Shown: positions 1 through 5,922 of the stretch, piece after piece
Layout: every line of letters begins with the position of its first letter
Position numbering within the stretch: position 1 is the first letter of the stretch
NCBI GenBank assembly: GCA_017632495.1
Contig: JAGBRG010000109.1
Span: forward strand, 1-6,602
Reading direction: 5' to 3'
DNA: 6,602 nt
Origin: Spirochaetales bacterium
Lineage (GTDB): Bacteria; Spirochaetota; Spirochaetia; Sphaerochaetales; Sphaerochaetaceae
Program-made: the position numbers and the translations under genes
Notes under the pieces: model-generated
Database searches by the model: none
What the model was told of the DNA's origin: nothing
The model's input: only the letters and a program-made list of their open reading frames with translations

Positions 1-151
1 CGATGATTTTCAGTCGCGGATACCGCGCCAGGAACAGACTTGTATGACCGCCCTCTCCCAAGGTGCAGTCAACCATAAGAGCATCTTTCTCCCCCGGATT
101 GAGGAACGAAAGAACCTCGTTTGCCATTACCGGACAGTGCACATACTGCAT
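1..151 (-). CDS. rsmH: RsmH (MraW), 16S rRNA C1402 N4-methyltransferase, N-terminal part
   Basis: Only the first 50 codons are present; the gene runs off the left edge. The translation begins MQYVHCPVMANEVLSFL and continues to VDCTLGEGGHTSLFL at about residues 28-42. These are the family's N-terminal HxPVMxxEVL motif and SAM-binding motif I (D-x-T-x-G-x-GGH). RsmH methylates N4 of C1402 in 16S rRNA of the small subunit, using SAM, in the cytoplasm. The start ATG at 151-149 lies 1 nt after the mraZ stop codon, so the two genes are probably co-transcribed and translationally coupled, as is usual at the head of dcw clusters. The only Shine-Dalgarno-like sequence is a weak GGGAAAG inside the end of mraZ. 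The identification is firm; the C-terminal part and any defect in it cannot be judged here. Confidence 0.95.
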   Translation of the reverse strand, partial: MQYVHCPVMANEVLSFLNPGEKDALMVDCTLGEGGHTSLFLARYPRLKII

Positions 152-152
152 G

Positions 153-602
153 CTACTTTCCCATTCGCTGCATGCTCAGCTCATTGCCGGCATCACCTAA
201 CATGTCCTTGTACTGGATGGCCATCTCGTCATACTTTTTGGCACTGATGATCTCCACCTTGGACATTGATCCCAGAATCACACATTCTCCCTTAGGCTCG
301 AGAGCTGCAAACTCCCTCAGAGCCTGCGGAATGCTCAGACGTCCCGTCTTGTCCAGCTCGATTTCCCTAGCCGGTGAAATGACCAGCATGTCAATCATTC
401 TTGAGTTGCGGTTGAAGACGGCAAGAGGTCCGTAGTTGACCTCCCTGTTGAGTGCTTCGAAGTCTTCCTTAGTAAACAGCCAAAGTGAGTTGTCCATGGA
501 TTTGGTGAGCATGAGAGTATAGGAGCCCAGCTGTTCCCTGATTTTCGGGGGAATCATGAGTCTGCCTTTCTCATCGACGGTATTGCGGTACTCACCGTTC
601 AT
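153..602 (-). CDS. mraZ: MraZ, transcriptional regulator of the dcw cluster
   Basis: The product is 149 aa, the normal length for MraZ. It has two SpoVT/AbrB-like half-domains, each with the family DxxxR signature: D10-EKG-R14 followed by LMIPPKIRE, and D84-KTG-R88 followed by LSIPQALRE. The N-terminus MNGEY matches the conserved M-x-GEY opening, and an in-frame TAA lies just upstream, so the ATG at 602 is the start. MraZ is a ring-forming DNA-binding protein that controls its own operon (division and cell-wall genes). A regular array of AAAGTGGT-type boxes upstream of this gene fits that role. The nearest good Shine-Dalgarno sequence (AAGGAG) is 13 nt from the ATG by my count, and one box lies between the two. 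The next gene is rsmH, 1 nt after the stop. Confidence 0.97.
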   Translation of the reverse strand: MNGEYRNTVDEKGRLMIPPKIREQLGSYTLMLTKSMDNSLWLFTKEDFEALNREVNYGPLAVFNRNSRMIDMLVISPAREIELDKTGRLSIPQALREFAALEPKGECVILGSMSKVEIISAKKYDEMAIQYKDMLGDAGNELSMQRMGK

Positions 603-607
603 TTTTT

Positions 608-678
608 ACCACTTTCTCCTTAAATTTGGCCAATTTTTGGGAAAACTTACCACTTTCAAGGACAAAATAAACCACTTC
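608..678 (-). promoter_or_regulatory. Array of putative MraZ boxes in the mraZ leader and promoter
   Basis: Read on the minus strand, AAAGTGGT occurs exactly at 615-608 and 656-649, and as GAAGTGGT at 678-671. A degenerate copy, AAATTGGC, lies at 636-629. Box starts are therefore 608, 629, 649 and 671, a 20-22 bp step of about two helical turns, all in the same orientation. Published MraZ sites in Mollicutes are of the AAAGTG(T/G) type and those in gammaproteobacteria are TGGG repeats, so these are good candidates for autoregulatory sites. Binding is inferred, not shown. Confidence 0.7.
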
Positions 679-729
679 TGGGCGTGACCGCAACCCAAAA
701 CTTATATAAAAATTTCGTAATTCTGCTAC
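664..729 (-). promoter_or_regulatory. Possible mraZ promoter region (two weak alternatives)
   Basis: There are two candidates, neither strong. The first is TTGCGG (693-688), an 18-nt spacer, then TATTTT (669-664); here the most upstream MraZ box would sit in the spacer and the next box just after the start site, which suits repression. The second is TATAAG (706-701), a 5/6 match to the -10 consensus, with only a poor -35 (GTAGCA, 729-724). The sequence alone does not decide between them. Confidence 0.35.
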
Positions 730-744
730 TATTTCACCATTTTT

Positions 745-779
745 GCTTAACATTTAAGCCGTTTTAAGTAAACACTTAA
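745..779. repeat. Two adjacent short inverted repeats built from TTAAG
   Basis: Positions 745-759 form a perfect palindrome, GCTTAA-cat-TTAAGC. Positions 764-779 form TTAAGT-aaac-ACTTAA. The centres are about 19.5 bp apart, close to two helical turns. The pair sits between the typA terminator and the mraZ promoter region. It could be an operator for a dimeric regulator or chance in AT-rich DNA. No protein can be assigned. Confidence 0.45.
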
Positions 780-790
780 CAACAAAGCAA

Positions 791-827
791 TAAAAAAACC
801 CACCATTTGTGTTAAATGGTAGGGTTT
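791..827 (-). terminator. Rho-independent terminator of typA
   Basis: The arms at 796-808 and 814-827 pair over 13 bp (AAACCCACCATTT with AAATGGT-a-GGGTTT) with one bulged A at 821 and a 5-nt loop. On the minus strand the hairpin runs into seven T residues (798-792). It lies about 30 nt past the typA stop codon and separates typA from the mraZ operon. The plus-strand side has no comparable T-tract, so it acts in the minus direction. Confidence 0.9.
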
Positions 828-845
828 GATAGGTGTGATAGGCGT
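828..845. repeat. Tandem 9-bp direct repeat after typA
   Basis: GATAGGTGT (828-836) is followed directly by GATAGGCGT (837-845), differing at one base. It lies between the typA stop codon and its terminator. It is probably a small replication-slippage duplication with no evident function. Confidence 0.5.
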
Positions 846-857
846 GCTAAACCAATC

Positions 858-2696
858 TCAGCTCAAACACTCAGGAATATATCCTCTGTTCTCCATGATT
901 CTGCGCTTCTGGCTGTCCAGAATCTTCTTGCACATACGAACGGCGTTTGGAGTAACTTCTACAAGCTCATCATCCTTGATGAATCGGATGGCCTGCTCAA
1001 GTGACATCTTGGTAACCGGAGTAAGAGATACGGCCTCATCATGACCGGAGGCTCTGAGGTTGGTAAGTTTTTTGGTTCTTGTCGGATTCAGAAGAAGATC
1101 TCCGTCCCTGTTGCGCTCACCTACGACCTCGCCCTCATAGACAGGATCTCCCGGAACGATGAAGAATCGTCCCCTGTCCTCAAGCTCCCAGATGCCGTAG
1201 GCAACGGCCTCGCCCTGGCGGTCACAGACAAGAGAGCCCGAGGCCCTGTCGGGGAAATCGCCCTTGTAGGGTTCGTAGCCTTCAAGAGAGCTGTTCATGA
1301 TACCATAGCCGCGGGTGTCGGTGAGAAACTCGTCGCGGTATCCGATAAGGCCCCTGGAAGGAATATGGAATTCCATCTTCACACGGCCGTTGTCTCCGTA
1401 CTGTATGTTGCTCATCATGGCCTTGCGCTGGGAAAGAGCCTGCATCACCGTTCCCGAATACTCCTCGGGACAGTCGATGAGAAGGTATTCCATAGGCTCG
1501 GTCTTGTGGCCCTGGCCGTCTGTCTTGAAAATGATCTTGGGTCTTCCGACGCACAGCTCAAAACCTTCGCGGCGCATCTGCTCCACGATGATCGCAATCT
1601 GAAACTCTCCTCTGCCCTTTACGGTGAAAGAGTCATCCTGGTTCTTCTCAACCTGGATTGAGACGTTTCTGAGAGCTTCCTTACAGAGTCTGTCCCAGAT
1701 TTTGGCTGATGTGAGCTGTTTTCCGTCCTTTCCTGCAAGCGGAGAGATGTTCTTGGAAAAGAGCATCGAGACCGTAGGCTCATCTACATGGATTCTGGGA
1801 AGTGCCTTGGCATAGTCCTTGGTGCAGATTGTATCGCCGATAGAGACATTCTCAATTCCTGAAAGAACAACAATGTCACCTGGCTCAACATGGTCGGCCG
1901 GGGTGAACGTAGGTCCGTTATAAACCTGAAGTCTTGTGACTCTGAGAGGCACATGGGCACCATCTTCGTTTATGCATACAAGAGAATCATTTACAGATGC
2001 ACTTCCGTTGATGATCTTTCCTACGGCAAGTCGACCAAGATAGTCATTGTAGGAAAGGTCGGAAACCAGCATCTGGAACGGCTCTTCGTCGTCATATGAA
2101 GGAGACGGCATATAGTCCACAACAGCATCAAGAAGCGGGAAGATGTTCTTGGCCTCAGGATCGTTGAGCTTTGTGCTGCAGACACCGGCACGGCCGTTTG
2201 CATAGAAAACCGGAACCTCAAGCATGTCCTCATCATTGGAAAGCTCCAAAAGAAGGTCATAAACATCGTTTAAGACCTCTTCAGCTCTGGCGTCCTGACG
2301 GTCGATCTTGTTGATTACGACTATGACTGTAAGATTCTTCTCAAGTGCCTTCTCCAGAACAAATCTTGTCTGAGGAAGAGGACCTTCGGCCGCATCGACC
2401 AGAAGGATTACTCCGTCTACCATCGAAAGTCCGCGCTCGACCTCTCCACCGAAGTCAGCATGGCCCGGAGTGTCTATGATGTTGATCTTGATGCCCTTCC
2501 ATCTGATGGCGCAGTTTTTAGCGTTGATGGTGATTCCTCTCTCACGCTCAATGGCACCGCTGTCCATGATGCGGTCGGAAGAATCGCTTGATGCAATTCC
2601 GCTCTGTCTGAAGAGTGCATCCACCAAAGTTGTTTTGCCGTGGTCGACGTGGGCAATGATCGCAATATTTCTGATTTTATCGTTGTGCTGAATCAT
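858..2696 (-). CDS. typA: TypA/BipA, ribosome-associated translational GTPase
   Basis: The product is 612 aa, full length for TypA/BipA. The GTPase domain shows the P-loop AHVDHGKTTL (about 15-24), RERGITI (51-57), DTPGH (75-79) and NKID (129-132). Beta-barrel domain II (about 205-300), EF-G-like domains III and V, and the TypA-specific C-terminal domain follow, the last with the hallmark TNLRASGHDEAVSLTP and MSLEQAIRFIKDDELVEVTP. TypA binds the 70S ribosome at the A-site factor region and helps 50S assembly and growth under cold or other stress. The ATG at 2696 is preceded two codons earlier by an in-frame TGA, so the start is fixed; its AAGGA (2715-2711) is about 14 nt away, which is long. 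It follows the sirtuin gene after 86 bp and has its own TATAAT, so it may be transcribed alone or by read-through. It ends in a strong terminator. Confidence 0.98.
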   Translation of the reverse strand: MIQHNDKIRNIAIIAHVDHGKTTLVDALFRQSGIASSDSSDRIMDSGAIERERGITINAKNCAIRWKGIKINIIDTPGHADFGGEVERGLSMVDGVILLVDAAEGPLPQTRFVLEKALEKNLTVIVVINKIDRQDARAEEVLNDVYDLLLELSNDEDMLEVPVFYANGRAGVCSTKLNDPEAKNIFPLLDAVVDYMPSPSYDDEEPFQMLVSDLSYNDYLGRLAVGKIINGSASVNDSLVCINEDGAHVPLRVTRLQVYNGPTFTPADHVEPGDIVVLSGIENVSIGDTICTKDYAKALPRIHVDEPTVSMLFSKNISPLAGKDGKQLTSAKIWDRLCKEALRNVSIQVEKNQDDSFTVKGRGEFQIAIIVEQMRREGFELCVGRPKIIFKTDGQGHKTEPMEYLLIDCPEEYSGTVMQALSQRKAMMSNIQYGDNGRVKMEFHIPSRGLIGYRDEFLTDTRGYGIMNSSLEGYEPYKGDFPDRASGSLVCDRQGEAVAYGIWELEDRGRFFIVPGDPVYEGEVVGERNRDGDLLLNPTRTKKLTNLRASGHDEAVSLTPVTKMSLEQAIRFIKDDELVEVTPNAVRMCKKILDSQKRRIMENRGYIPECLS

Positions 2697-2710
2697 ATGA
2701 TGTCAAAATA

Positions 2711-2743
2711 TCCTTAATACCAAAGAGAAAATACTAGATTATA
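2711..2743 (-). promoter_or_regulatory. typA: Putative typA -10 box and ribosome-binding site
   Basis: A perfect TATAAT lies at 2743-2738, in the 86-bp gap between the sirtuin gene and typA. No good -35 is seen at 16-18 nt (GCAAGA at 17), so this promoter would be weak or need an activator. AAGGA at 2715-2711 is the only Shine-Dalgarno sequence before the typA ATG, at an unusually long distance of about 14 nt. Confidence 0.45.
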
Positions 2744-2769
2744 GGGATTTTGTTCAATAGTCTTGCGCC

Positions 2770-2789
2770 AACTAGGCCGCAACTAGGCC
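2770..2789. repeat. 9-bp direct repeat spanning the sirtuin stop codon
   Basis: AACTAGGCC occurs at 2770-2778 and again at 2781-2789, an 11-bp step. The right-hand copy contains the TAG stop of the sirtuin gene on the minus strand. It is likely a recent short duplication of the gene's 3' end. It does not alter the reading frame. Confidence 0.5.
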
Positions 2790-3580
2790 CCGAGATATTT
2801 ATCCAAAGCCTCGAACGTCTGTTTCAGATCAGAAAAAAGAAGTGTCGCGGACCTGTCCTGAGGAGTAGCCTGGGCATTGACTATCACAACATCGGCACCG
2901 TTTCTTTTTGCAAGCATCGGAAGGGACGCAGCAGGCTGTACGGTAAGAGAAGATCCCAGAACCAGACACAAATCTGACTGTGAGAAATCCGTCCAGGCAT
3001 GATTTAAGACATCTTCATTGAGGCTTTCTTCGTAGAAGATGATATCCGGCTTGATGACTCCCCCGCACTTTTTGCAAAGCGGAACCTCGTCTCTTAGGAC
3101 AATCGGAGCAATCTCATCATATGTGTAATGGGCATGGCAACGGGTGCAGTGATGATGCTCGGGACTTCCGTGGACTTCATACACATTCACTGACCCTGCT
3201 CTCTGATGAAGCATATCGATGTTCTGTGTGTAGACGGCTTTGAGAAAACCTTTCTTCTGAAGCTTGGTGATTGTGGTGTGGACGATGTTGGGTTCATAAT
3301 CCTCAAGTCTGTACCAAACATCCTTGGCCCACTTGTAGAAGATTCCAGGCTCCTTGCGGAAAAACGTCATTGAGATGATTTCCTCTACATCAAGCCCCTG
3401 CCAGGGATCGTTGTAGACACCGTGCTTTCCCCTGAAATCAGGTATTCCGCTCAAAGTCGATACTCCTGCTCCCGTAAAGACAGTCATGTTTCTGCTTTTT
3501 TCAATAAGCTTCACAAGAGAGTCGAATTTAACCTGAAATACATCAGGTTTTTCCGCATAGCTGTCATTAAATGCGCCCAT
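2783..3580 (-). CDS. Sir2-family NAD-dependent protein deacetylase
   Basis: The product is a 265-aa single-domain sirtuin (CobB/NpdA type). NAD-binding motifs are GAGVSTLSGIPDFRG (37-51) and TQNID (118-122), and H137 in EVHG is the expected catalytic base. A zinc site is formed by C145, C148, C169 and C172. GSSLTVQP and a later IVNAQATP complete the Rossmann fold. It removes acyl groups from lysines, using NAD and giving nicotinamide and O-acyl-ADP-ribose. The overall pattern resembles Thermotoga Sir2 (class U). The Tyr-x-x-Arg pair that marks desuccinylases is not evident, so deacetylation is the likelier activity (inference). The usual FGE loop reads FYEESL, a variant I recall from clostridial sirtuins. 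The start at 3580 has GGGGAG 8 nt upstream and overlaps the miaB end by 14 nt, so the gene is co-transcribed with folD and miaB. No transmembrane or signal segment is present. Confidence 0.95.
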   Translation of the reverse strand: MGAFNDSYAEKPDVFQVKFDSLVKLIEKSRNMTVFTGAGVSTLSGIPDFRGKHGVYNDPWQGLDVEEIISMTFFRKEPGIFYKWAKDVWYRLEDYEPNIVHTTITKLQKKGFLKAVYTQNIDMLHQRAGSVNVYEVHGSPEHHHCTRCHAHYTYDEIAPIVLRDEVPLCKKCGGVIKPDIIFYEESLNEDVLNHAWTDFSQSDLCLVLGSSLTVQPAASLPMLAKRNGADVVIVNAQATPQDRSATLLFSDLKQTFEALDKYLGA

Positions 3581-4883
3581 CTGTCTGTCTCCCCGTGTAT
3601 GTGTTGCCGTTTAACAGCAAAAACTCCACATCAACCATATCACCCACCTTGGGCATATTGGATGGATTTACGTCAAAAGCGACCATCTCACCGTGCTCGT
3701 TGCGTCCGAGCATCTGCTTTGAGTTATCTCTTGAAACCTGTGTGACAAGAACTTTCTGGATTCCATGGGCACGCTTTGCCTTGATTCTGGCTGCATTTTC
3801 CAACTGCCAGTCAATCAGGCGCTGAAGACGCTGCTGGCGGTCCTTTTCGGGAATCTGACCATCCATAGTACAGGCGCGTGTTCCCTCTCTGGGATTCCAG
3901 TAGTACATGTAGGCCTCGATATAGCCCACCTGCGCCATGGCAGAAAGAGTCTGCTGGAATTCCTCCTCGGTCTCGCCCGGGAAGCCCACCATTACATCAA
4001 CGGCATAGGTCATCTCGGGGATGCGTCTTGAAATCTTGGAAATCAGATCCAGATAACGCTCTCTGGTATAGCGTCTGTTCATCAACTCCAAAATCCTTGT
4101 GCTTCCGCTCTGCATCGGGACATGAAGATGCTTTGCAACCCTCTTTTCGGTTGCGATGACTTCTATCAGCTCATCTGAGAAATCCTTGGGATGAGGACTT
4201 TCGAATCTGATCCAGACAATGTTGTCGCAGACATCACAGATCATCTTCAAAAGCTTCGGGAAGTTGATACCTTCATAGGAATAGGAATTGACGTTCTGCC
4301 CCAGAAGGGTTATTTCCCTGACACCCTTAGAATCCAGGAACTTCACTTCCTGAAGAATCTGCTCGGGACAGCGGGAAATCTCGCGTCCGCGGACATAAGG
4401 CACTATGCAATATGAGCAGAAGTTGTTGCATCCGTTCATGATAGGTACATATGAGGAAAAATCGCCTTCCTTGTAATATGCCTTTGTGAATGTGTACTTG
4501 TCGCTTTCTGAAGAAGTTTTGCCACCAAGACCTGCGATTTCCAGGATTCTGAGCTTATCGTTGTTTCCGACGACATAATCAATCTGAGGGGCATCATTTT
4601 TAAGCTCGTCCTTGAGTCTGTCTGCCATGCAGCCTGTCAGGACAAGTGCTGTTGAAAGCCCGTTCTTAGCACGCTCTGCCTTGATATGCTTGAAGGCTCC
4701 GAGTCTTCCCCAGATGCGGTTTTCAGCGCTCTTACGGACAGAGCATGTGTTGATTATATCTAAATCAGCATCCTCGGGCCTGTCGGCAGATGTCCATCCG
4801 CCCGAAACAAGAAGAGACTCTATTGCATTTGATTCGGCTGTGTTCATCTGACAGCCGTATGTTTCAATAAAAAACTTACCCAT
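3567..4883 (-). CDS. miaB: MiaB, tRNA-2-methylthio-N6-isopentenyladenosine synthase
   Basis: The product is a 438-aa radical-SAM methylthiotransferase of normal MiaB length. The N-terminal MTTase (UPF0004) domain holds its cluster cysteines at C11 (TYGCQMN), C47 (NTCSVR) and C85 (TGCMA). The radical-SAM cysteines C152, C156 and C159 lie in GCNNFCSYCIVPYVRG, followed by GREISR. A C-terminal TRAM domain spans about residues 375-438. The enzyme adds a methylthio group to C2 of i6A at tRNA position 37, using two SAM and sacrificing the auxiliary 4Fe-4S cluster as sulfur donor. CSVR and GREISR suit MiaB rather than RimO or MtaB. The open frame extends 45 codons upstream inside folD, but homology starts at MGKFFIETYGC, and this ATG overlaps the folD stop as TGATG with GGAG 7 nt upstream, so 4883 is the start. 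No miaA is in the window. Confidence 0.97.
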   Translation of the reverse strand: MGKFFIETYGCQMNTAESNAIESLLVSGGWTSADRPEDADLDIINTCSVRKSAENRIWGRLGAFKHIKAERAKNGLSTALVLTGCMADRLKDELKNDAPQIDYVVGNNDKLRILEIAGLGGKTSSESDKYTFTKAYYKEGDFSSYVPIMNGCNNFCSYCIVPYVRGREISRCPEQILQEVKFLDSKGVREITLLGQNVNSYSYEGINFPKLLKMICDVCDNIVWIRFESPHPKDFSDELIEVIATEKRVAKHLHVPMQSGSTRILELMNRRYTRERYLDLISKISRRIPEMTYAVDVMVGFPGETEEEFQQTLSAMAQVGYIEAYMYYWNPREGTRACTMDGQIPEKDRQQRLQRLIDWQLENAARIKAKRAHGIQKVLVTQVSRDNSKQMLGRNEHGEMVAFDVNPSNMPKVGDMVDVEFLLLNGNTYTGRQTDGRI

Positions 4884-5782
4884 CAGGCTTCTCCGAAAAG
4901 AGATGGGTCTACACCCTCTCTGTAGCAGGCTGCAAGGAATGTGTTTTCCATAAGCATGCAGATGGTCATAGGCCCGACTCCGCCGGGAACAGGTGTTATG
5001 GCGGACACTTTTTTGCATAAAGCGTCAAAATCCACATCACCTTTCAAAGCAAAGCCTGACTTCTTACTATCATCCGGAACACGGTTGATTCCCACATCAA
5101 TGACAACGGCCCCGTCTTTTACCATGTCTTCTGTAATTGCGTTCACATGTCCAACAGCAGCTATGACAATGTCAGCCCTTCTCACATAGGAGGCAAGGTC
5201 AGCTGTCTTTGAATGACAGACAGTCACAGTTGCGTTTCTGTCTTTCTGCATAAGTAGAGCTGCCATGGGTTTTCCAACAATGTTGCTGCGCCCTACTATG
5301 CAGACATCCTTACCAGAGGTGCTGATGTTGTAATGATCCAGAATCCTCAAAATCCCCTTTGGAGTACATGCAACAAGGCTTTTCTGCCCCAGAAGAAGCT
5401 TTCCGATGTTCTGCGGATGAAAACCGTCCACATCCTTATCAGGGTTTATTGCCTGTGTGACTGCAAGTTCATCAATATGACTTGGAAGCGGCATCTGAAC
5501 AAGAATTCCGTCTACCATGGGATTCTCATTGAGTTCATTCACGCAATCAAGAAGCTGGTTCTGAGTAATATCGGATTTAAACTCCACATCCAGATGTGCT
5601 ATTCCCAGCTCCTCACAGGCCTTCTTCTTGCTTTTTACATAGGTCTGACTTGCAGGATTATCTCCCACCAGAACTACGGCAAGACATGGTTTTCTTGAGA
5701 ACTTTTTCTCAAACAAACTGCACTTTGAGGCCGTCTGGGTTTTGATTTTCTCACTTAGTTCCTTACCTGAGAGGATAATCAT
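4883..5782 (-). CDS. folD: FolD, methylenetetrahydrofolate dehydrogenase/cyclohydrolase
   Basis: The product is a 299-aa bifunctional enzyme that interconverts 5,10-methylene-THF and 10-formyl-THF through 5,10-methenyl-THF, supplying one-carbon units for purines and formyl-Met-tRNA. The catalytic region YVKSKKKAC carries the essential lysine K52. GILVQMPLP (92-100) and PDKDVDGFHP (114-123, with D119) form the folate site. The NAD(P) Rossmann motif is GRSNIVGKP (164-172), and TPVPGGVGPMT (263-273) closes the site. An in-frame TTG at 5800 could add six residues, but it would lie only a few bases after the likely transcription start, whereas ATG 5782 has GGAGG directly upstream (4-nt gap) and matches the family N-terminus. 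It is the first gene of the folD-miaB-sirtuin operon, and its TGA overlaps the miaB ATG by one base. Confidence 0.97.
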   Translation of the reverse strand: MIILSGKELSEKIKTQTASKCSLFEKKFSRKPCLAVVLVGDNPASQTYVKSKKKACEELGIAHLDVEFKSDITQNQLLDCVNELNENPMVDGILVQMPLPSHIDELAVTQAINPDKDVDGFHPQNIGKLLLGQKSLVACTPKGILRILDHYNISTSGKDVCIVGRSNIVGKPMAALLMQKDRNATVTVCHSKTADLASYVRRADIVIAAVGHVNAITEDMVKDGAVVIDVGINRVPDDSKKSGFALKGDVDFDALCKKVSAITPVPGGVGPMTICMLMENTFLAACYREGVDPSLFGEA

Positions 5783-5810
5783 GGCACCTCCGAATTCCAA
5801 TCCGATTCAG

Positions 5811-5816
5811 ATTATA
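5811..5816 (-). promoter_or_regulatory. folD: -10 box of the folD operon promoter
   Basis: A perfect TATAAT at 5816-5811 would start transcription near 5804, giving a leader of about 22 nt before ATG 5782 that includes the GGAGG site. No consensus -35 is seen; the expected position (about 5834-5839) reads TGGCAT and touches the palindrome at 5838-5847. This placement also argues against the upstream TTG start. Confidence 0.55.
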
Positions 5817-5837
5817 CATAGTATGGTAACAAAATGC

Positions 5838-5847
5838 CACATATGTG
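5838..5847. promoter_or_regulatory. Perfect 10-bp palindrome between divergent promoters (possible operator)
   Basis: CACATATGTG is its own reverse complement. It lies between the folD -10 box and the barrel-gene promoter, overlapping where the folD -35 should be. That position would suit a dimeric regulator affecting one or both genes. A single 10-bp palindrome can arise by chance, so function is only a suggestion. Confidence 0.35.
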
Positions 5848-5865
5848 TGTTTATCAAATGTTGTA

Positions 5866-5894
5866 TTTAAATTTTATCCGTAACTTGGTATCAT
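5866..5894 (+). promoter_or_regulatory. Extended -10 promoter of the barrel-lipoprotein operon
   Basis: TGGTATCAT at 5886-5894 is an extended -10 (TGn plus TATCAT, one mismatch to TATAAT). TTTAAA at 5866-5871 is a 4/6 match for a -35 at a 17-nt spacer. Transcription would begin near 5901, about 22 nt before the ATG at 5923. Confidence 0.55.
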
Positions 5895-5922
5895 TAACCG
5901 ATTACAGATGCTAGAGGTTTAC

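Noticed and set aside
1041..1661. 206-codon open frame on the plus strand
   Set aside because: It lies wholly antisense to the strongly conserved typA coding region, shows no recognisable domain and has no ribosome site; it is a shadow frame.
2160..2240. TypA G5 motif reads YANGRAG rather than YASA
   Set aside because: This loop varies among bacterial TypA proteins, and the other GTPase motifs are intact, so no loss of function is implied.
3027..3047. FYEESL in place of the usual FGE loop of the sirtuin as a sign of a new activity
   Set aside because: All catalytic and zinc residues are intact, and I recall similar YEE loops in clostridial sirtuins, so it is more likely a known subfamily variant.
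4884..5018. 45-codon N-terminal extension of miaB
   Set aside because: It lies inside folD in another frame, has no family homology, and the TGATG start at 4883 has a good ribosome site.
5333..5698. 121-codon plus-strand frame
   Set aside because: It is antisense to folD's conserved catalytic regions and has no known domain or ribosome site.
5783..5800. TTG start giving six extra FolD residues
   Set aside because: It would sit only a few bases from the predicted transcription start with no ribosome site, while ATG 5782 has GGAGG and fits the family.
5908..5922. Upstream ATG for the barrel protein
   Set aside because: It puts MLEVY with an acidic residue before the signal peptide and has no Shine-Dalgarno sequence; the GAGG lies between it and the better ATG at 5923.
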